Assembly: GCF_015354445.1 (NCBI RefSeq)
Contig: NZ_JADKYT010000002.1
Coordinates: 310,001 to 374,000 of the forward strand
Reading direction: 5' to 3'
DNA from: Methylophilus sp. QUAN
GTDB taxonomy: Bacteria; Pseudomonadota; Gammaproteobacteria; Burkholderiales; Methylophilaceae
DNA: 64,000 nt
In this document: piece after piece, positions 8,855 to 20,382 of the stretch
Layout of the letters: every line of letters begins with the position of its first letter
Numbering within the stretch: the stretch's first letter is position 1
Notes under the pieces: generated by a model
Seen by the model: the letters and a program-made list of their open reading frames with translations, nothing else
Told to the model about the DNA's origin: nothing
Databases searched by the model: none
Position numbers and translations under genes: made by a program

Positions 8855-10077
8855 CCGCAGGCACCGCAGCGCGCCAGCCACTCACGGCCCTTAAGCATCA
8901 GGTGCCAGTAAAGCGGTGGTAACACATATTTCTTGAGCAACCAGGCGCTACGGCGTGGTTTGGTAGAGTCCCACGGCAAAGTTGGTACGATTTTTCCGCC
9001 ATAGCCAAATTCGGCCAGGATGATTTTGCCTTTTTCTACCGTCAGAGGGCAAGAGCCGTAGCCATCATAACGTGAAGGCAGGGCTTGCCCGGCACGCGCT
9101 GCCAGCAGGTTCTCGGCAGCGATGACAACCTGTTTTCGCGCCGCAGCGGCTGTTTTAGCATTCGGCGTGTTGGTGCAATCGCCAACGCCGAAAATGTCCG
9201 GATAGCGCACATGTTGCAGGCTGTGCTGGTCAACCTCTACCCAGCCATCGGCATTGGCCAGAGGGCTTTGCTTGATGAAGTCCGGCGCAATCTGTGGTGG
9301 CACCACATGCAGCAAATCAAACGTCTCACTGACTCGGCTGATATTGCCTTCGGCATCCTTGATATTAAACCAGGCTGTTTTGCCCGGGCCATCGACCTCG
9401 ACCAGCGTGCTGTTCAAATGCAAGTCCACCTGGTAGCGACGGATATACTGCATTAAAGGCTCTATATATTCTTTCACGCCAAACAGGGTCGGTGTCGCAC
9501 TGTAGAACGAGGCTTTAATGTTGCCTAAACGACCTTTACCCAGCCATTCTGCACAGGATAAATACAGGGCTTTTTGTGGGGCGCCAGCACATTTAATCGG
9601 CATTGGTGGTTGGGTAAACAGGGCTTTGCCTGACTGCAATTGTTGCACCAGTTGCCAGGTGTAGGGCGCCAGGTCAAAGCGGTAATTAGAGGTCACGCCG
9701 TGTTTGCCCAGTGTCTCTGGCAAGCCCTTGATGCCTGCCCAGTTGAGCGTCAAGCCAGCCGCAACCACTAATTGCGCATATTGAATCGTGCCCAGTTTGT
9801 CGGTAATGACCTGTTTTTGTTCTGGTTCGAACTTGGTCGCTGCGGCTTGCAACCAGGTGATGCCCGAGGGAATGCAGCCAGCCATGGCGCGCACTGTTTT
9901 TTGAGCATCAAACTCACCGGCACCGACCAGTGTCCAGGCAGGCTGGTAAAAATGCTGGTCAGACGGTTCTATGATGGCAATGTTGAGTGCTGGGGCGCGT
10001 TTTTTCAGGCTGGCAGCGATGGCGCAGCCAGCGGCACCGCCGCCTACAATGACAATGTCGAATTTGGATGTGCTCAT
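8851..10077 (-). CDS. Sulfide:quinone oxidoreductase-like flavoprotein
   Basis: FAD-dependent oxidoreductase of the type found in mitochondrial-like sulfide:quinone oxidoreductase; it would oxidise sulfide to a persulfide or polysulfide and pass electrons to quinone at the membrane. The N-terminal FAD motif is VIVGGGAAG (residues 9-17). Cys163 in PIKCAGAPQKALY and Cys343 in GSCPLTVEKGK match the two redox cysteines of that group (human SQOR Cys201 and Cys379), and ILAEFGYGGK follows as expected. A CGACG tail ends the protein. Last gene of a three-gene operon led by a persulfide-sensing repressor, which supports the sulfide role. Start is the ATG at 10077. Confidence 0.88.
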   Translation of the reverse strand: MSTSKFDIVIVGGGAAGCAIAASLKKRAPALNIAIIEPSDQHFYQPAWTLVGAGEFDAQKTVRAMAGCIPSGITWLQAAATKFEPEQKQVITDKLGTIQYAQLVVAAGLTLNWAGIKGLPETLGKHGVTSNYRFDLAPYTWQLVQQLQSGKALFTQPPMPIKCAGAPQKALYLSCAEWLGKGRLGNIKASFYSATPTLFGVKEYIEPLMQYIRRYQVDLHLNSTLVEVDGPGKTAWFNIKDAEGNISRVSETFDLLHVVPPQIAPDFIKQSPLANADGWVEVDQHSLQHVRYPDIFGVGDCTNTPNAKTAAAARKQVVIAAENLLAARAGQALPSRYDGYGSCPLTVEKGKIILAEFGYGGKIVPTLPWDSTKPRRSAWLLKKYVLPPLYWHLMLKGREWLARCGACG

Positions 10078-10113
10078 GGTATTGATTGATCTTGCTTTCT
10101 GCGTTGTTGTTAT

Positions 10114-10533
10114 TTAATCGTTAAACCAGCTTTTGACTTTATTGATCAAGCCATCTTGTGTCGCGGGCTGGCTGCAACAGGCGGGTTTGCTTGCTGCTGG
10201 TGCCTGTGATGCCAGTTGATAGACTTGATTAGCCCGGTTGCCCGTGCGGCAAAAGCCCACTACTGGGCCGGGATGTGCGCTCAATAATGTCTGTAACTGT
10301 TGCGCATGTGCGGGTTGAATCTGATTAGGCACCACTGGGATATGTGCATAGGCGATGCCCAGGCTCGCTGCTTTTGCCGCGAGGGTGGCGCTGGTGGGTT
10401 GCGATTCACCACCTTCGCCATCTGGCCTGAAATTCACCACCAGTGTGATGCCTTGTGCGGCCAGTGTGTCTAAATCAGATTCGGTTAACTGGTCGCTGAC
10501 ACTGTAGCGTTGATCTATTGATTTAATATCCAT
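10114..10533 (-). CDS. DUF442 / TIGR01244 sulfurtransferase-phosphatase-like protein
   Basis: 139-residue cytosolic protein of the DUF442 family (the phosphatase-like domain found fused in Blh proteins). The nucleophile loop reads FCRTGNRA, a cysteine in a CX4-5R loop typical of tyrosine-phosphatase-fold and sulfurtransferase enzymes. The family commonly sits beside sulfide:quinone oxidoreductases and BigR/SqrR repressors, and is thought to handle sulfane sulfur. It lies 36 bases upstream of the SQR gene and 42 bases downstream of the repressor. The C-terminal tail after residue 110 carries a KPACC pair of adjacent cysteines, which may be another sulfur-handling site or simply a variable tail. 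Confidence 0.85.
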   Translation of the reverse strand: MDIKSIDQRYSVSDQLTESDLDTLAAQGITLVVNFRPDGEGGESQPTSATLAAKAASLGIAYAHIPVVPNQIQPAHAQQLQTLLSAHPGPVVGFCRTGNRANQVYQLASQAPAASKPACCSQPATQDGLINKVKSWFND

Positions 10534-10575
10534 ATGTTTTAATGTCCTGCGTTTTCAAATCTATGTTTAAAGTGC

Positions 10576-10941
10576 CTATGCGCTTTTGAGTTGCGCGGTG
10601 TCTGTCTTTTGGGAAAACGCCTGCTTTTGGCAAAATTCGCGATGTAGCACCTGAATCACCGCCAGGGCGGCTGGACTGCCTATGCTGTAAAACACATTTT
10701 TGCCTTCGCGCCGCGTGCTCACCAGTTGCGCTTCGCGTAACACCGTTAATTGTTGCGACAGGCTGGGTTGCCTTAAATTCAGCCTGGTTTCCAGCTCGCT
10801 GACCGATTTCTCGCCCTGTGATAATTGACATAGCAGCATCAACCGATCAGTGTTCGCCATTGCTTTCATCAACTGGCTGGCCTGATCGGCCGAAGCTCTT
10901 AACTGGTCAAAAAGATCCACCGCAATATCCGACGTTTGCAT
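10576..10941 (-). CDS. ArsR-family persulfide-sensing repressor, SqrR/BigR type
   Basis: Winged-helix regulator of 121 residues. Two cysteines, Cys38 (LLCQLSQGEKSV) and Cys104 (LHREFC), are 66 residues apart, the same spacing as Cys41 and Cys107 of SqrR, which form a tetrasulfide bridge when exposed to persulfides. The recognition helix region is LRQPSLSQQLTVLREAQ, with the wing at RREGKNVFY. Metal-site motifs of arsenic- or cadmium-sensing ArsR proteins (ELCVCDL, or CXC in helix alpha3) are absent. It heads the operon repressor-DUF442-SQR, so autoregulation and derepression by sulfide stress are expected. The operator should lie in 10942-11000, an AT-rich stretch with TATAAA repeats on the minus strand; I could not define it. 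Confidence 0.9.
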   Translation of the reverse strand: MQTSDIAVDLFDQLRASADQASQLMKAMANTDRLMLLCQLSQGEKSVSELETRLNLRQPSLSQQLTVLREAQLVSTRREGKNVFYSIGSPAALAVIQVLHREFCQKQAFSQKTDTAQLKSA

Positions 10942-11056
10942 AATACCCCTAGAATCATCATTTATTTTTATACTTCATTTATACGTTGAAATTCCATCAT
11001 AAACCTGTTGTCACAGATTGTGTACGCTTTAACACTTGAGTGATTGACCGTGAGCA

Positions 11057-11069
11057 TGATTTGAAATCA
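11057..11069. promoter_or_regulatory. 13-base palindrome upstream of the Crp/Fnr gene
   Basis: TGATTTGAAATCA is a perfect palindrome about a central G, 91 bases before the Crp/Fnr start codon. It resembles Crp/Fnr-class sites only loosely (the Fnr consensus is TTGAT-N4-ATCAA), so it may be an autoregulatory site or chance. Confidence 0.35.
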
Positions 11070-11159
11070 ATCTATGGTAAAGTTTGTCGCACAAATTAAA
11101 AGTGAGGCGCCGCTGCGACGGTCTTCACAATCACAATAAAAACACTGGGGATTATCGGG

Positions 11160-11825
11160 ATGATGCAATCACTTTCATGGATCAGCTTGTTTCCAGAACT
11201 GGAAGCGCTGGAAGACACGGCTAAAAAACTGCTCACGCAATATGCGCGTATTGTGGAGGCGCCTATTGGCACCATCGGTTATCGCGAAGGCGACCACTGT
11301 GGCGGCTATGTATTACGGCTTAAAGGCCGCTCTCGTGTCTATAAGATGTCGGCCAGTGGTCGCGAAATCGTGTTGTACCGCGTCGGCGCCGGTGAAACCT
11401 GTGTCATCACTACGACCTGTTTGCTAGGCAATAGCCAGTATCCGGCTTCGACCATTGTTGAAGAGGAAATCCAGGATGTGATTGTGCCGGACACGACTTT
11501 TCATAAGCTGATGATTGACTCGCCGGTGTTCCGGCAATATGTGATGCAAAACTATGGCGCGCTGATCAGTGATTTGATCGTGTTGCTGGATGAGGTTGCT
11601 TTTCAAACGCTGGATGCGCGTTTAGCCAAATGGTTGCTCGATATGGGTAATAACACCATTCAACGCACGCACCAGCAAATTGCCGATGAGTTGGGTACCG
11701 CGCGTGAGGTCATTAGCCGCCAGTTGAAACGCCTGGAGCAAAAAGGCTGGTTGACCATGGGGCGCGGCGTCATCGAAATCCAGCAGCGCGGCGAATTGCT
11801 CAAACTGGCTAATAGCGGCCAGTAG
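11160..11825 (+). CDS. Crp/Fnr-family transcriptional regulator
   Basis: 221-residue regulator with an N-terminal cyclic-nucleotide-binding-fold sensor domain (about 25-140) and a C-terminal helix-turn-helix (about 165-195, HQQIADELGTAREVISRQL). The REVISRQLKRLE recognition helix is typical of Crp/Fnr proteins. There is no N-terminal cysteine cluster, so it is not an oxygen-sensing Fnr, and the phosphate-binding cassette of true Crp (GERSA) is not seen. Cysteines at VITTTCLLG and DHCGG are the only candidates for redox sensing. It starts at an ATG-ATG pair and is transcribed away from the sulfide operon, so a role in sulfur stress is possible but unproven. Confidence 0.88.
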   Translation: MMQSLSWISLFPELEALEDTAKKLLTQYARIVEAPIGTIGYREGDHCGGYVLRLKGRSRVYKMSASGREIVLYRVGAGETCVITTTCLLGNSQYPASTIVEEEIQDVIVPDTTFHKLMIDSPVFRQYVMQNYGALISDLIVLLDEVAFQTLDARLAKWLLDMGNNTIQRTHQQIADELGTAREVISRQLKRLEQKGWLTMGRGVIEIQQRGELLKLANSGQ

Positions 11826-11950
11826 CTTCGTATCTGGCTGGATACAAAATTCTCCAGGCTTTGATACATCCCCGCGTCATCTCTCATGATTGAATGCACG
11901 TTAACGAGATAACTGCAGTGAGCAGTGTGCTTCAAGAGAGGAAAACGAGC

Positions 11951-12544
11951 ATGCGTAAATTAATCTTATCCAGCATGGTGATGATGGCAGCGAGCCAGGC
12001 AGCGTTTGCCGATGCAGAATATATTGACCGGGCGCGGGTGCTGTCGGTCGCACCGCAAGTGCAGCAAATCAACCAGCCACGCCAGGAATGCCACACCGAA
12101 TATGTGCGTGAAAGCGTATATGAATCTAATCGATCCAATACTGGCGCAATTGTCGGTGGTGTGGCCGGTGGATTATTGGGCAGCACCATCGGTCGCGGTA
12201 ACGGCCGTATCGCCGCCGCTGCGGTAGGTGCCGGTGTCGGTGCGATTGTGGGTGACCGTGTCGGTAACCAGAATGCCTATGGTAACGAACGCATTGTCAC
12301 GCGCCCGATTGAGCAATGTGTGATGGTAGACCAGTGGCAAACGGTGACCACAGGTTATATGGTGAATTACGAATATCAGGGCCGTCAATATTCAACCATG
12401 ATGGACCGCGACCCAGGCCCGGTGTTGGATGTGGCCGTGTCAGTCAGACCGAATGTGGTGCAGATTCAACCTATGCCAGCGCCTGGCTATCGTCCGGCGG
12501 CGATGCGAGGTCGTGGGCCGCACCAGCATCGTCAATATTGGTAA
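11951..12544 (+). CDS. Glycine-zipper 2TM-domain envelope protein
   Basis: 197-residue exported protein. A signal peptide (MRKLILSSMVMMAASQAAFA) is followed by a region with paired cysteines and a glycine-zipper segment (GAIVGGVAGGLLGSTIGRG and GAGVGAIVGDRVG, about residues 70-110) like that of the Rickettsia 17 kDa surface antigen family. The C-terminal part contains YEYQGRQYSTMMDRDPG, a typical tail in this family. The ATG at 11951 has AGAGG eight bases upstream; the longer frame to 11894 lacks a signal peptide. Function of the family is not settled; outer-membrane or periplasmic association is likely. Confidence 0.85.
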   Translation: MRKLILSSMVMMAASQAAFADAEYIDRARVLSVAPQVQQINQPRQECHTEYVRESVYESNRSNTGAIVGGVAGGLLGSTIGRGNGRIAAAAVGAGVGAIVGDRVGNQNAYGNERIVTRPIEQCVMVDQWQTVTTGYMVNYEYQGRQYSTMMDRDPGPVLDVAVSVRPNVVQIQPMPAPGYRPAAMRGRGPHQHRQYW

Positions 12545-12556
12545 TGAGGTGTGATG

Positions 12557-12593
12557 AATAAGCGCGATGCCAGTGAATGGCATTACGCTTATT
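12557..12593. terminator. Hairpin between converging genes
   Basis: Interrupted stem: AATAAGCG pairs with CGCTTATT and, inside, ATGCCA pairs with TGGCAT. It lies between the glycine-zipper gene and the converging Smr gene. There is only a weak T run, so termination is plausible but not certain. Confidence 0.45.
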
Positions 12594-13137
12594 ATGCTTT
12601 AAGCAGCACGATCACTGCGCCGCTGCCGCCATCCGTGGCGCGTGCCTGCGCATAGGCAATCACTTCATCTTTTTGCATCAGCCAGTTACGTAATTTGTGT
12701 TTGAGTACCGGCTCCTTATTCCGGGAGCCCAGGCCTTTGCCATGCACGATGCGCACGCAGCGCAAGCCGCGTTTTTTACAGTCGGCAATAAACTCTGAAA
12801 CATACAAACGGGCTTCGTCGCTGATCAGGCCGTGCAGGTCTATATGCGCTTGTACCACCCAATGGCCACGGCGCAGCTTGCTCAGCACCATAGGGGATTG
12901 GCCTTCACGCAAATACAATAATTCTTCGCCGCTTTCGAGTTCGTGGGCTGGAATGTAATGATCGCTGAGTGAGTCGACCAGCGCCTGCTGTTCGTCCCTG
13001 ATCAATTGACGTGGGATAGGCTTGGGTTTTTTCGGCGCGTGAGAAATGCGGTTGGTTTTCACCGGGCGCGCGCCTTTCACTGCTTCGTGGAACAGTGAAA
13101 TATCATCCTCATCGTTGTCCGGTAACTCTTGTGACAT
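12592..13137 (-). CDS. Smr-domain protein (YdaL/MutS2 C-terminal type)
   Basis: 181-residue protein with a C-terminal Smr domain (about 95-180). Its motifs are HIDLHGL, which carries the LDxH-like signature, and IVHGKGLGS, the HGxG signature, followed by LKHKLRNWL. Smr domains nick or bind nucleic acid; in E. coli the stand-alone YdaL shows endonuclease activity and SmrB acts on stalled ribosomes. The N-terminal 90 residues are charged and probably disordered (DNDEDD, KPKPIPRQ). It follows the trxB terminator, so it probably has its own promoter. Confidence 0.87.
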   Translation of the reverse strand: MSQELPDNDEDDISLFHEAVKGARPVKTNRISHAPKKPKPIPRQLIRDEQQALVDSLSDHYIPAHELESGEELLYLREGQSPMVLSKLRRGHWVVQAHIDLHGLISDEARLYVSEFIADCKKRGLRCVRIVHGKGLGSRNKEPVLKHKLRNWLMQKDEVIAYAQARATDGGSGAVIVLLKA

Positions 13138-13157
13138 ATGCCAATTTTAAAATAAAA

Positions 13158-13177
13158 AAGCGCACCGGGGTGCGCTT
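13158..13177 (-). terminator. Rho-independent terminator after trxB
   Basis: Nine-base-pair stem AAGCGCACC / GGTGCGCTT with a two-base loop. Read on the minus strand it is followed by a T-rich tract (TTTTTTATTTTAAAA complement). It lies just after the trxB stop. Confidence 0.75.
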
Positions 13178-13198
13178 CTTCATGCCCCGCCTGTGGAT

Positions 13199-14206
<1,008 letters not shown>

Positions 14207-14240
14207 TTAAATGCCCACCTTAAAAGAAAAGTGTTGAAGA

Positions 14241-14702
14241 CTATTCCAGCAGGCTGCGCAGCATCCAGGCAGTTTTCTCGTGCAGTTGCAAACGTTGGGT
14301 CAGCAAGTCAGAAGTGGCTTCGTCAGAGGCTTTTTCTGCCGCCGGGAACACGCTGCGTGCCGTACGGCAGACGGCTTCATGGCCCGCCACCAGTTCGCGG
14401 ATCATGTCATTTGCCTTGGGCACATCCACAGTCTCATCAATCGAGGTCAGTTTGGAGAACTGGGCGTAAGTGCCAGGGGCATACACACCTAGTGAGCGGA
14501 TACGCTCCGCCACCAGGTCTACGGCCAGTGCCAGCTCGGTGTACTGGGTTTCAAACATCAGGTGCAAGGTGTTGAACATGGGCCCGGTGACGTTCCAGTG
14601 AAAGTAGTGCGTTTTCAGATACAGGGTGTAAGTATCTGCCAGCAATTTTGATAAACCGTCAGCAATCTGGTGACGGTCTTCGTTATTGATACCAATGTCC
14701 AT
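14241..14702 (-). CDS. dps: Dps-family ferritin-like DNA-protection protein
   Basis: 153-residue Dps-like dodecameric iron-storage protein that oxidises ferrous iron with peroxide and protects DNA. The intersubunit ferroxidase residues are conserved with Dps spacing: His35 (YFHWNV), His47 (TLHLMF), Asp62 and Glu66 (AVDLVAER). There is almost no N-terminal lysine-rich tail, so direct DNA binding like that of E. coli Dps is doubtful. A strong ribosome site AAGGAG precedes the ATG. Upstream it faces ftsK across 110 bases; downstream is trxB. Confidence 0.92.
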   Translation of the reverse strand: MDIGINNEDRHQIADGLSKLLADTYTLYLKTHYFHWNVTGPMFNTLHLMFETQYTELALAVDLVAERIRSLGVYAPGTYAQFSKLTSIDETVDVPKANDMIRELVAGHEAVCRTARSVFPAAEKASDEATSDLLTQRLQLHEKTAWMLRSLLE

Positions 14703-14766
14703 GGATGTCTCCTTATTGTCGTGGAATGTATTTTAAAAGCTAGAATGGCTGTGTGCAATTTGATTT

Positions 14767-14775
14767 TGTTATAAT
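14767..14775 (+). promoter_or_regulatory. Extended -10 promoter for ftsK
   Basis: TGTTATAAT is a perfect extended -10 element, 38 bases before the TTG start codon of ftsK. No good -35 box is present at the right distance, which is normal for this promoter class. Confidence 0.55.
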
Positions 14776-14812
14776 CATTTAAGTTCACTCTTGCAGAGAA
14801 AGAGACAACATA

Positions 14813-17125
14813 TTGTTTTTTAATAAGAAAAAAGTTGCTAACGTCCGTCTGGAAAAAGTTTCGACGGAGAAACAGCTACGTGATGCCAAGTTGCTGCGTG
14901 AGGTGTCGTGGATTGCGCTGGCAGCACTCGGCGTGTTTCTGGCTGTGATTTTAGCGACTTATTCGCATGAAGATCCAGGTTGGACACATGCGATTGGCGA
15001 GCATGACATCATCCACAATGCGGGTGGGACTGTGGGCGCCTGGGTGTCAGATATTTTCCTCTCCCTGTTTGGTTTCTCCTCATGGTGGTTTGTGGTGCTG
15101 GCTTTTTACATGGTCTGGCTGATGTACCAGCGCCTGCATCTGGACCCGGTTGAAAAACATGACTGGTGGTTGAATGGTGTCGGTTTTGCCTTGATGCTAC
15201 TGGCGTCAGCAGCGCTTGAGTCCGGTCACCTGGTCAGTTTTCCAGCCGATTTTCCGCTCAAGCAAGGCGGCGTGATTGGCAGCGGTATTGATCATCTGTT
15301 GCGCAATATGTTTGGCTTTGCTGGTTCTACCATGCTGTTGCTGGTGTTGTTTGCCATCTCTTTCAGCCTGTTTACCAGCTGGTCACTGATTGCTATGAGC
15401 GAGCAATTGGGCGAGTGGGTGATCCAGTTTTATCAGTGGAGCCAGCTCAAATACCAGGACTGGCAAGACCGTAAAGTCGGTAAGCAGGTACTGCAGGCGC
15501 GCGAAGAGTTTGTTGAGGCCGAGCGCAAGCGGGTTGAAGACCGCAAGCCGGTTGAAATTACGGTGCCGGAAGTGGTGATTGAACCCAGCGAACGTGTGGT
15601 CAAAGAGAAGCAGGCAGTGTTATTTGCCGCCATCGAGCAGGAAGGCCTGCCGCCGTTGCATTTACTGGATGTGCCTAACCAGTCGGTTGAGTTGCAATCT
15701 GCTGAAACCCTGGATTTCACCTCACGCCTGATCGAGCGCAAACTCATGGACTTTGGTATTGAAGTCAAAGTCGTTACCGCGCAGCCCGGGCCGGTGATTA
15801 CGCGTTATGAGCTGGACCCTGCGCCTGGTGTTAAAGGTAGCCAGATCACCAACCTGGCCAAAGATCTGGCGCGCGCCTTGTCTGTGATCAGTGTGCGTGT
15901 GGTCGAAACCATTCCAGGCAAGAGTTTTATGGGCCTGGAAATCCCCAACCCCAAACGCCAGATTGTCTCCCTGTCTGAAATCATGGGTAGCCAGGCCTAT
16001 GCAGATTTGAATTCTCCGTTGGCCATTGCCATGGGTAAAGATATTGCCGGTAAGCCCATTGTGGCTGACTTGGCGAAAATGCCACATGTGCTGGTGGCAG
16101 GTACTACCGGTTCCGGTAAGTCGGTGGCGATTAACGCGCTGATTTTGAGCTTGTTGTATAAGTCAGAAGCGAGCCGCGTGCGCATGATTCTGATTGACCC
16201 GAAAATGCTGGAACTGTCTGTGTACGAAGGCATCCCGCATCTGCTGGCACCTGTGGTGACCGATATGCGCCAGGCGGCTAACGCATTGAACTGGTGCGTG
16301 GCCGAGATGGAACGTCGCTACAAACTCATGTCCACACTGGGTGTGCGTAATCTGGCAGGCTATAACCAGAAAATCCAGGAAGCGAAAAAGCAGGGCGTGT
16401 CGATTCCGCATCCTTTCAGCTTAACACCGGATGAGCCAGAGCCATTGGAAGAAATGCCATTGATCGTGGTGATGATTGATGAATTGGCTGACTTGATGAT
16501 GGTGGTGGGCAAAAAGGTAGAAGAGCTCATTGCACGCCTGGCGCAGAAGGCGCGAGCGTCTGGTATCCACCTGGTGCTTGCCACGCAACGTCCTTCGGTG
16601 GATGTGATTACCGGCCTGATTAAAGCCAACGTGCCAACGCGTGTTGCGTTCCAGGTATCCAGCAAAATTGACTCACGCACGATTCTGGACCAGATGGGCG
16701 CAGAAACCTTGCTGGGGCAGGGTGATATGTTGTATCTGCCACCGGGTAGCGGTTACCCGCAACGTATCCACGGTGCGTTCGTCAGCGATGGTGAAGTGCA
16801 CAATGTAGTTAACTTCCTCAAGGCGCAGGGCGAACCAAACTACATCGAAGGTATTCTCACCAATGAGACTGAGGGCGGCGATCTTGACGCCTTGCCTGGT
16901 GGCAGTGATGCTGGTGGTGAAAAAGACCCTCTGTATGACGAAGCCGTGGCGATTGTGTTAAAAACACGCCGTGCGTCGATTTCATCGGTGCAACGTCAAC
17001 TGCGCATCGGTTATAACCGTGCAGCCAGATTAATTGAGGATATGGAACGTGCCGGACTGGTCTCTGCCATGCAAAGCAATGGCAACCGTGAGGTATTAGT
17101 GAAGGCCGGAGGAGACCATGAGTAA
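14813..17125 (+). CDS. ftsK: DNA translocase FtsK
   Basis: Septum-anchored motor that pumps chromosome dimers to dif and activates XerCD. The N-terminus has about four membrane segments (residues 25-205), followed by a short linker (about 210-290); the E. coli linker is much longer. The motor domain has Walker A GTTGSGKS (about residue 430) and Walker [10 protein letters not shown]. The C-terminal gamma winged helix (about 705-770, [20 protein letters not shown]) reads KOPS sequences. The start is a TTG at 14813 with a purine-rich stretch upstream; no ATG or GTG lies near enough to keep the first membrane segment. It overlaps lolA by eight bases. Confidence 0.95.
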   Translation: MFFNKKKVANVRLEKVSTEKQLRDAKLLREVSWIALAALGVFLAVILATYSHEDPGWTHAIGEHDIIHNAGGTVGAWVSDIFLSLFGFSSWWFVVLAFYMVWLMYQRLHLDPVEKHDWWLNGVGFALMLLASAALESGHLVSFPADFPLKQGGVIGSGIDHLLRNMFGFAGSTMLLLVLFAISFSLFTSWSLIAMSEQLGEWVIQFYQWSQLKYQDWQDRKVGKQVLQAREEFVEAERKRVEDRKPVEITVPEVVIEPSERVVKEKQAVLFAAIEQEGLPPLHLLDVPNQSVELQSAETLDFTSRLIERKLMDFGIEVKVVTAQPGPVITRYELDPAPGVKGSQITNLAKDLARALSVISVRVVETIPGKSFMGLEIPNPKRQIVSLSEIMGSQAYADLNSPLAIAMGKDIAGKPIVADLAKMPHVLVAGTTGSGKSVAINALILSLLYKSEASRVRMILIDPKMLELSVYEGIPHLLAPVVTDMRQAANALNWCVAEMERRYKLMSTLGVRNLAGYNQKIQEAKKQGVSIPHPFSLTPDEPEPLEEMPLIVVMIDELADLMMVVGKKVEELIARLAQKARASGIHLVLATQRPSVDVITGLIKANVPTRVAFQVSSKIDSRTILDQMGAETLLGQGDMLYLPPGSGYPQRIHGAFVSDGEVHNVVNFLKAQGEPNYIEGILTNETEGGDLDALPGGSDAGGEKDPLYDEAVAIVLKTRRASISSVQRQLRIGYNRAARLIEDMERAGLVSAMQSNGNREVLVKAGGDHE

Positions 17126-17741
17126 AGTATTCACCAGAACATTGTTGGCATTGTGCAGTTGGAGTGTCATGACCGCTGCCTTGGCCGATGGTGTGGACGA
17201 TTTGAAGCAGTTTTATCAAAGCACACAGGCTATGCGTGCCAATTTCAAGCAAACCGTGTTTGACCAAAAAGGGCGCAAGCTGCAAGAGGTCAACGGCACC
17301 ATGTTGTTACAGCGGCCTAATAAATTCCGTTGGGACTATCAGAAACCGTATGAGCAGCAGATCATCAGCGATGGCCGCCAGGTATTTCTGTTTGATATCG
17401 ACTTGCAACAAGTGACCGTACGCACGGTGGATAAAGTGTTGGGCACCAGTCCTGCCGCATTGCTGGCGGGTGGGCCAAATGTCGAAGAAAGTTTTCGCCT
17501 GACCCGGTTGCTGGATTTTGAAGGCATGCAGCGCGTACAAGCCAAGCCCAAGCAAAAAGACAGCGGCTTCCAGGTGGTAATTATTTCGTTTGACCATAGC
17601 AAACTGGCCGAAATGCGCCTGGTAGATGCGTTTGGTCAAAGCACGCATATTGTTTTTTCGAATGTTGAAGTGAATCCCAGCCTCAACACCAATCAGTTCT
17701 TGTTCTCGATTCCCAAAGGGGTGGATGTCGTTGGCGAATAA
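17118..17741 (+). CDS. lolA: Outer-membrane lipoprotein carrier protein LolA
   Basis: Periplasmic chaperone that takes lipoproteins from LolCDE to LolB. A signal peptide ending in ALA-D (about residue 24) precedes the typical start of the domain, with FKQTVFD and the PNKFRWDY motif. Length (207 residues) is as expected. The start overlaps the ftsK end by eight bases, with the ribosome site GGAGG inside ftsK, indicating translational coupling. The ftsK-lolA-rarA order is conserved in many proteobacteria. Confidence 0.94.
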   Translation: MSKVFTRTLLALCSWSVMTAALADGVDDLKQFYQSTQAMRANFKQTVFDQKGRKLQEVNGTMLLQRPNKFRWDYQKPYEQQIISDGRQVFLFDIDLQQVTVRTVDKVLGTSPAALLAGGPNVEESFRLTRLLDFEGMQRVQAKPKQKDSGFQVVIISFDHSKLAEMRLVDAFGQSTHIVFSNVEVNPSLNTNQFLFSIPKGVDVVGE

Positions 17742-17764
17742 TCGCTTGCGCATCAACAGCAACC

Positions 17765-20364
<2,600 letters not shown>

Positions 20365-20382
20365 TCCATTCTTACAGAGTCA

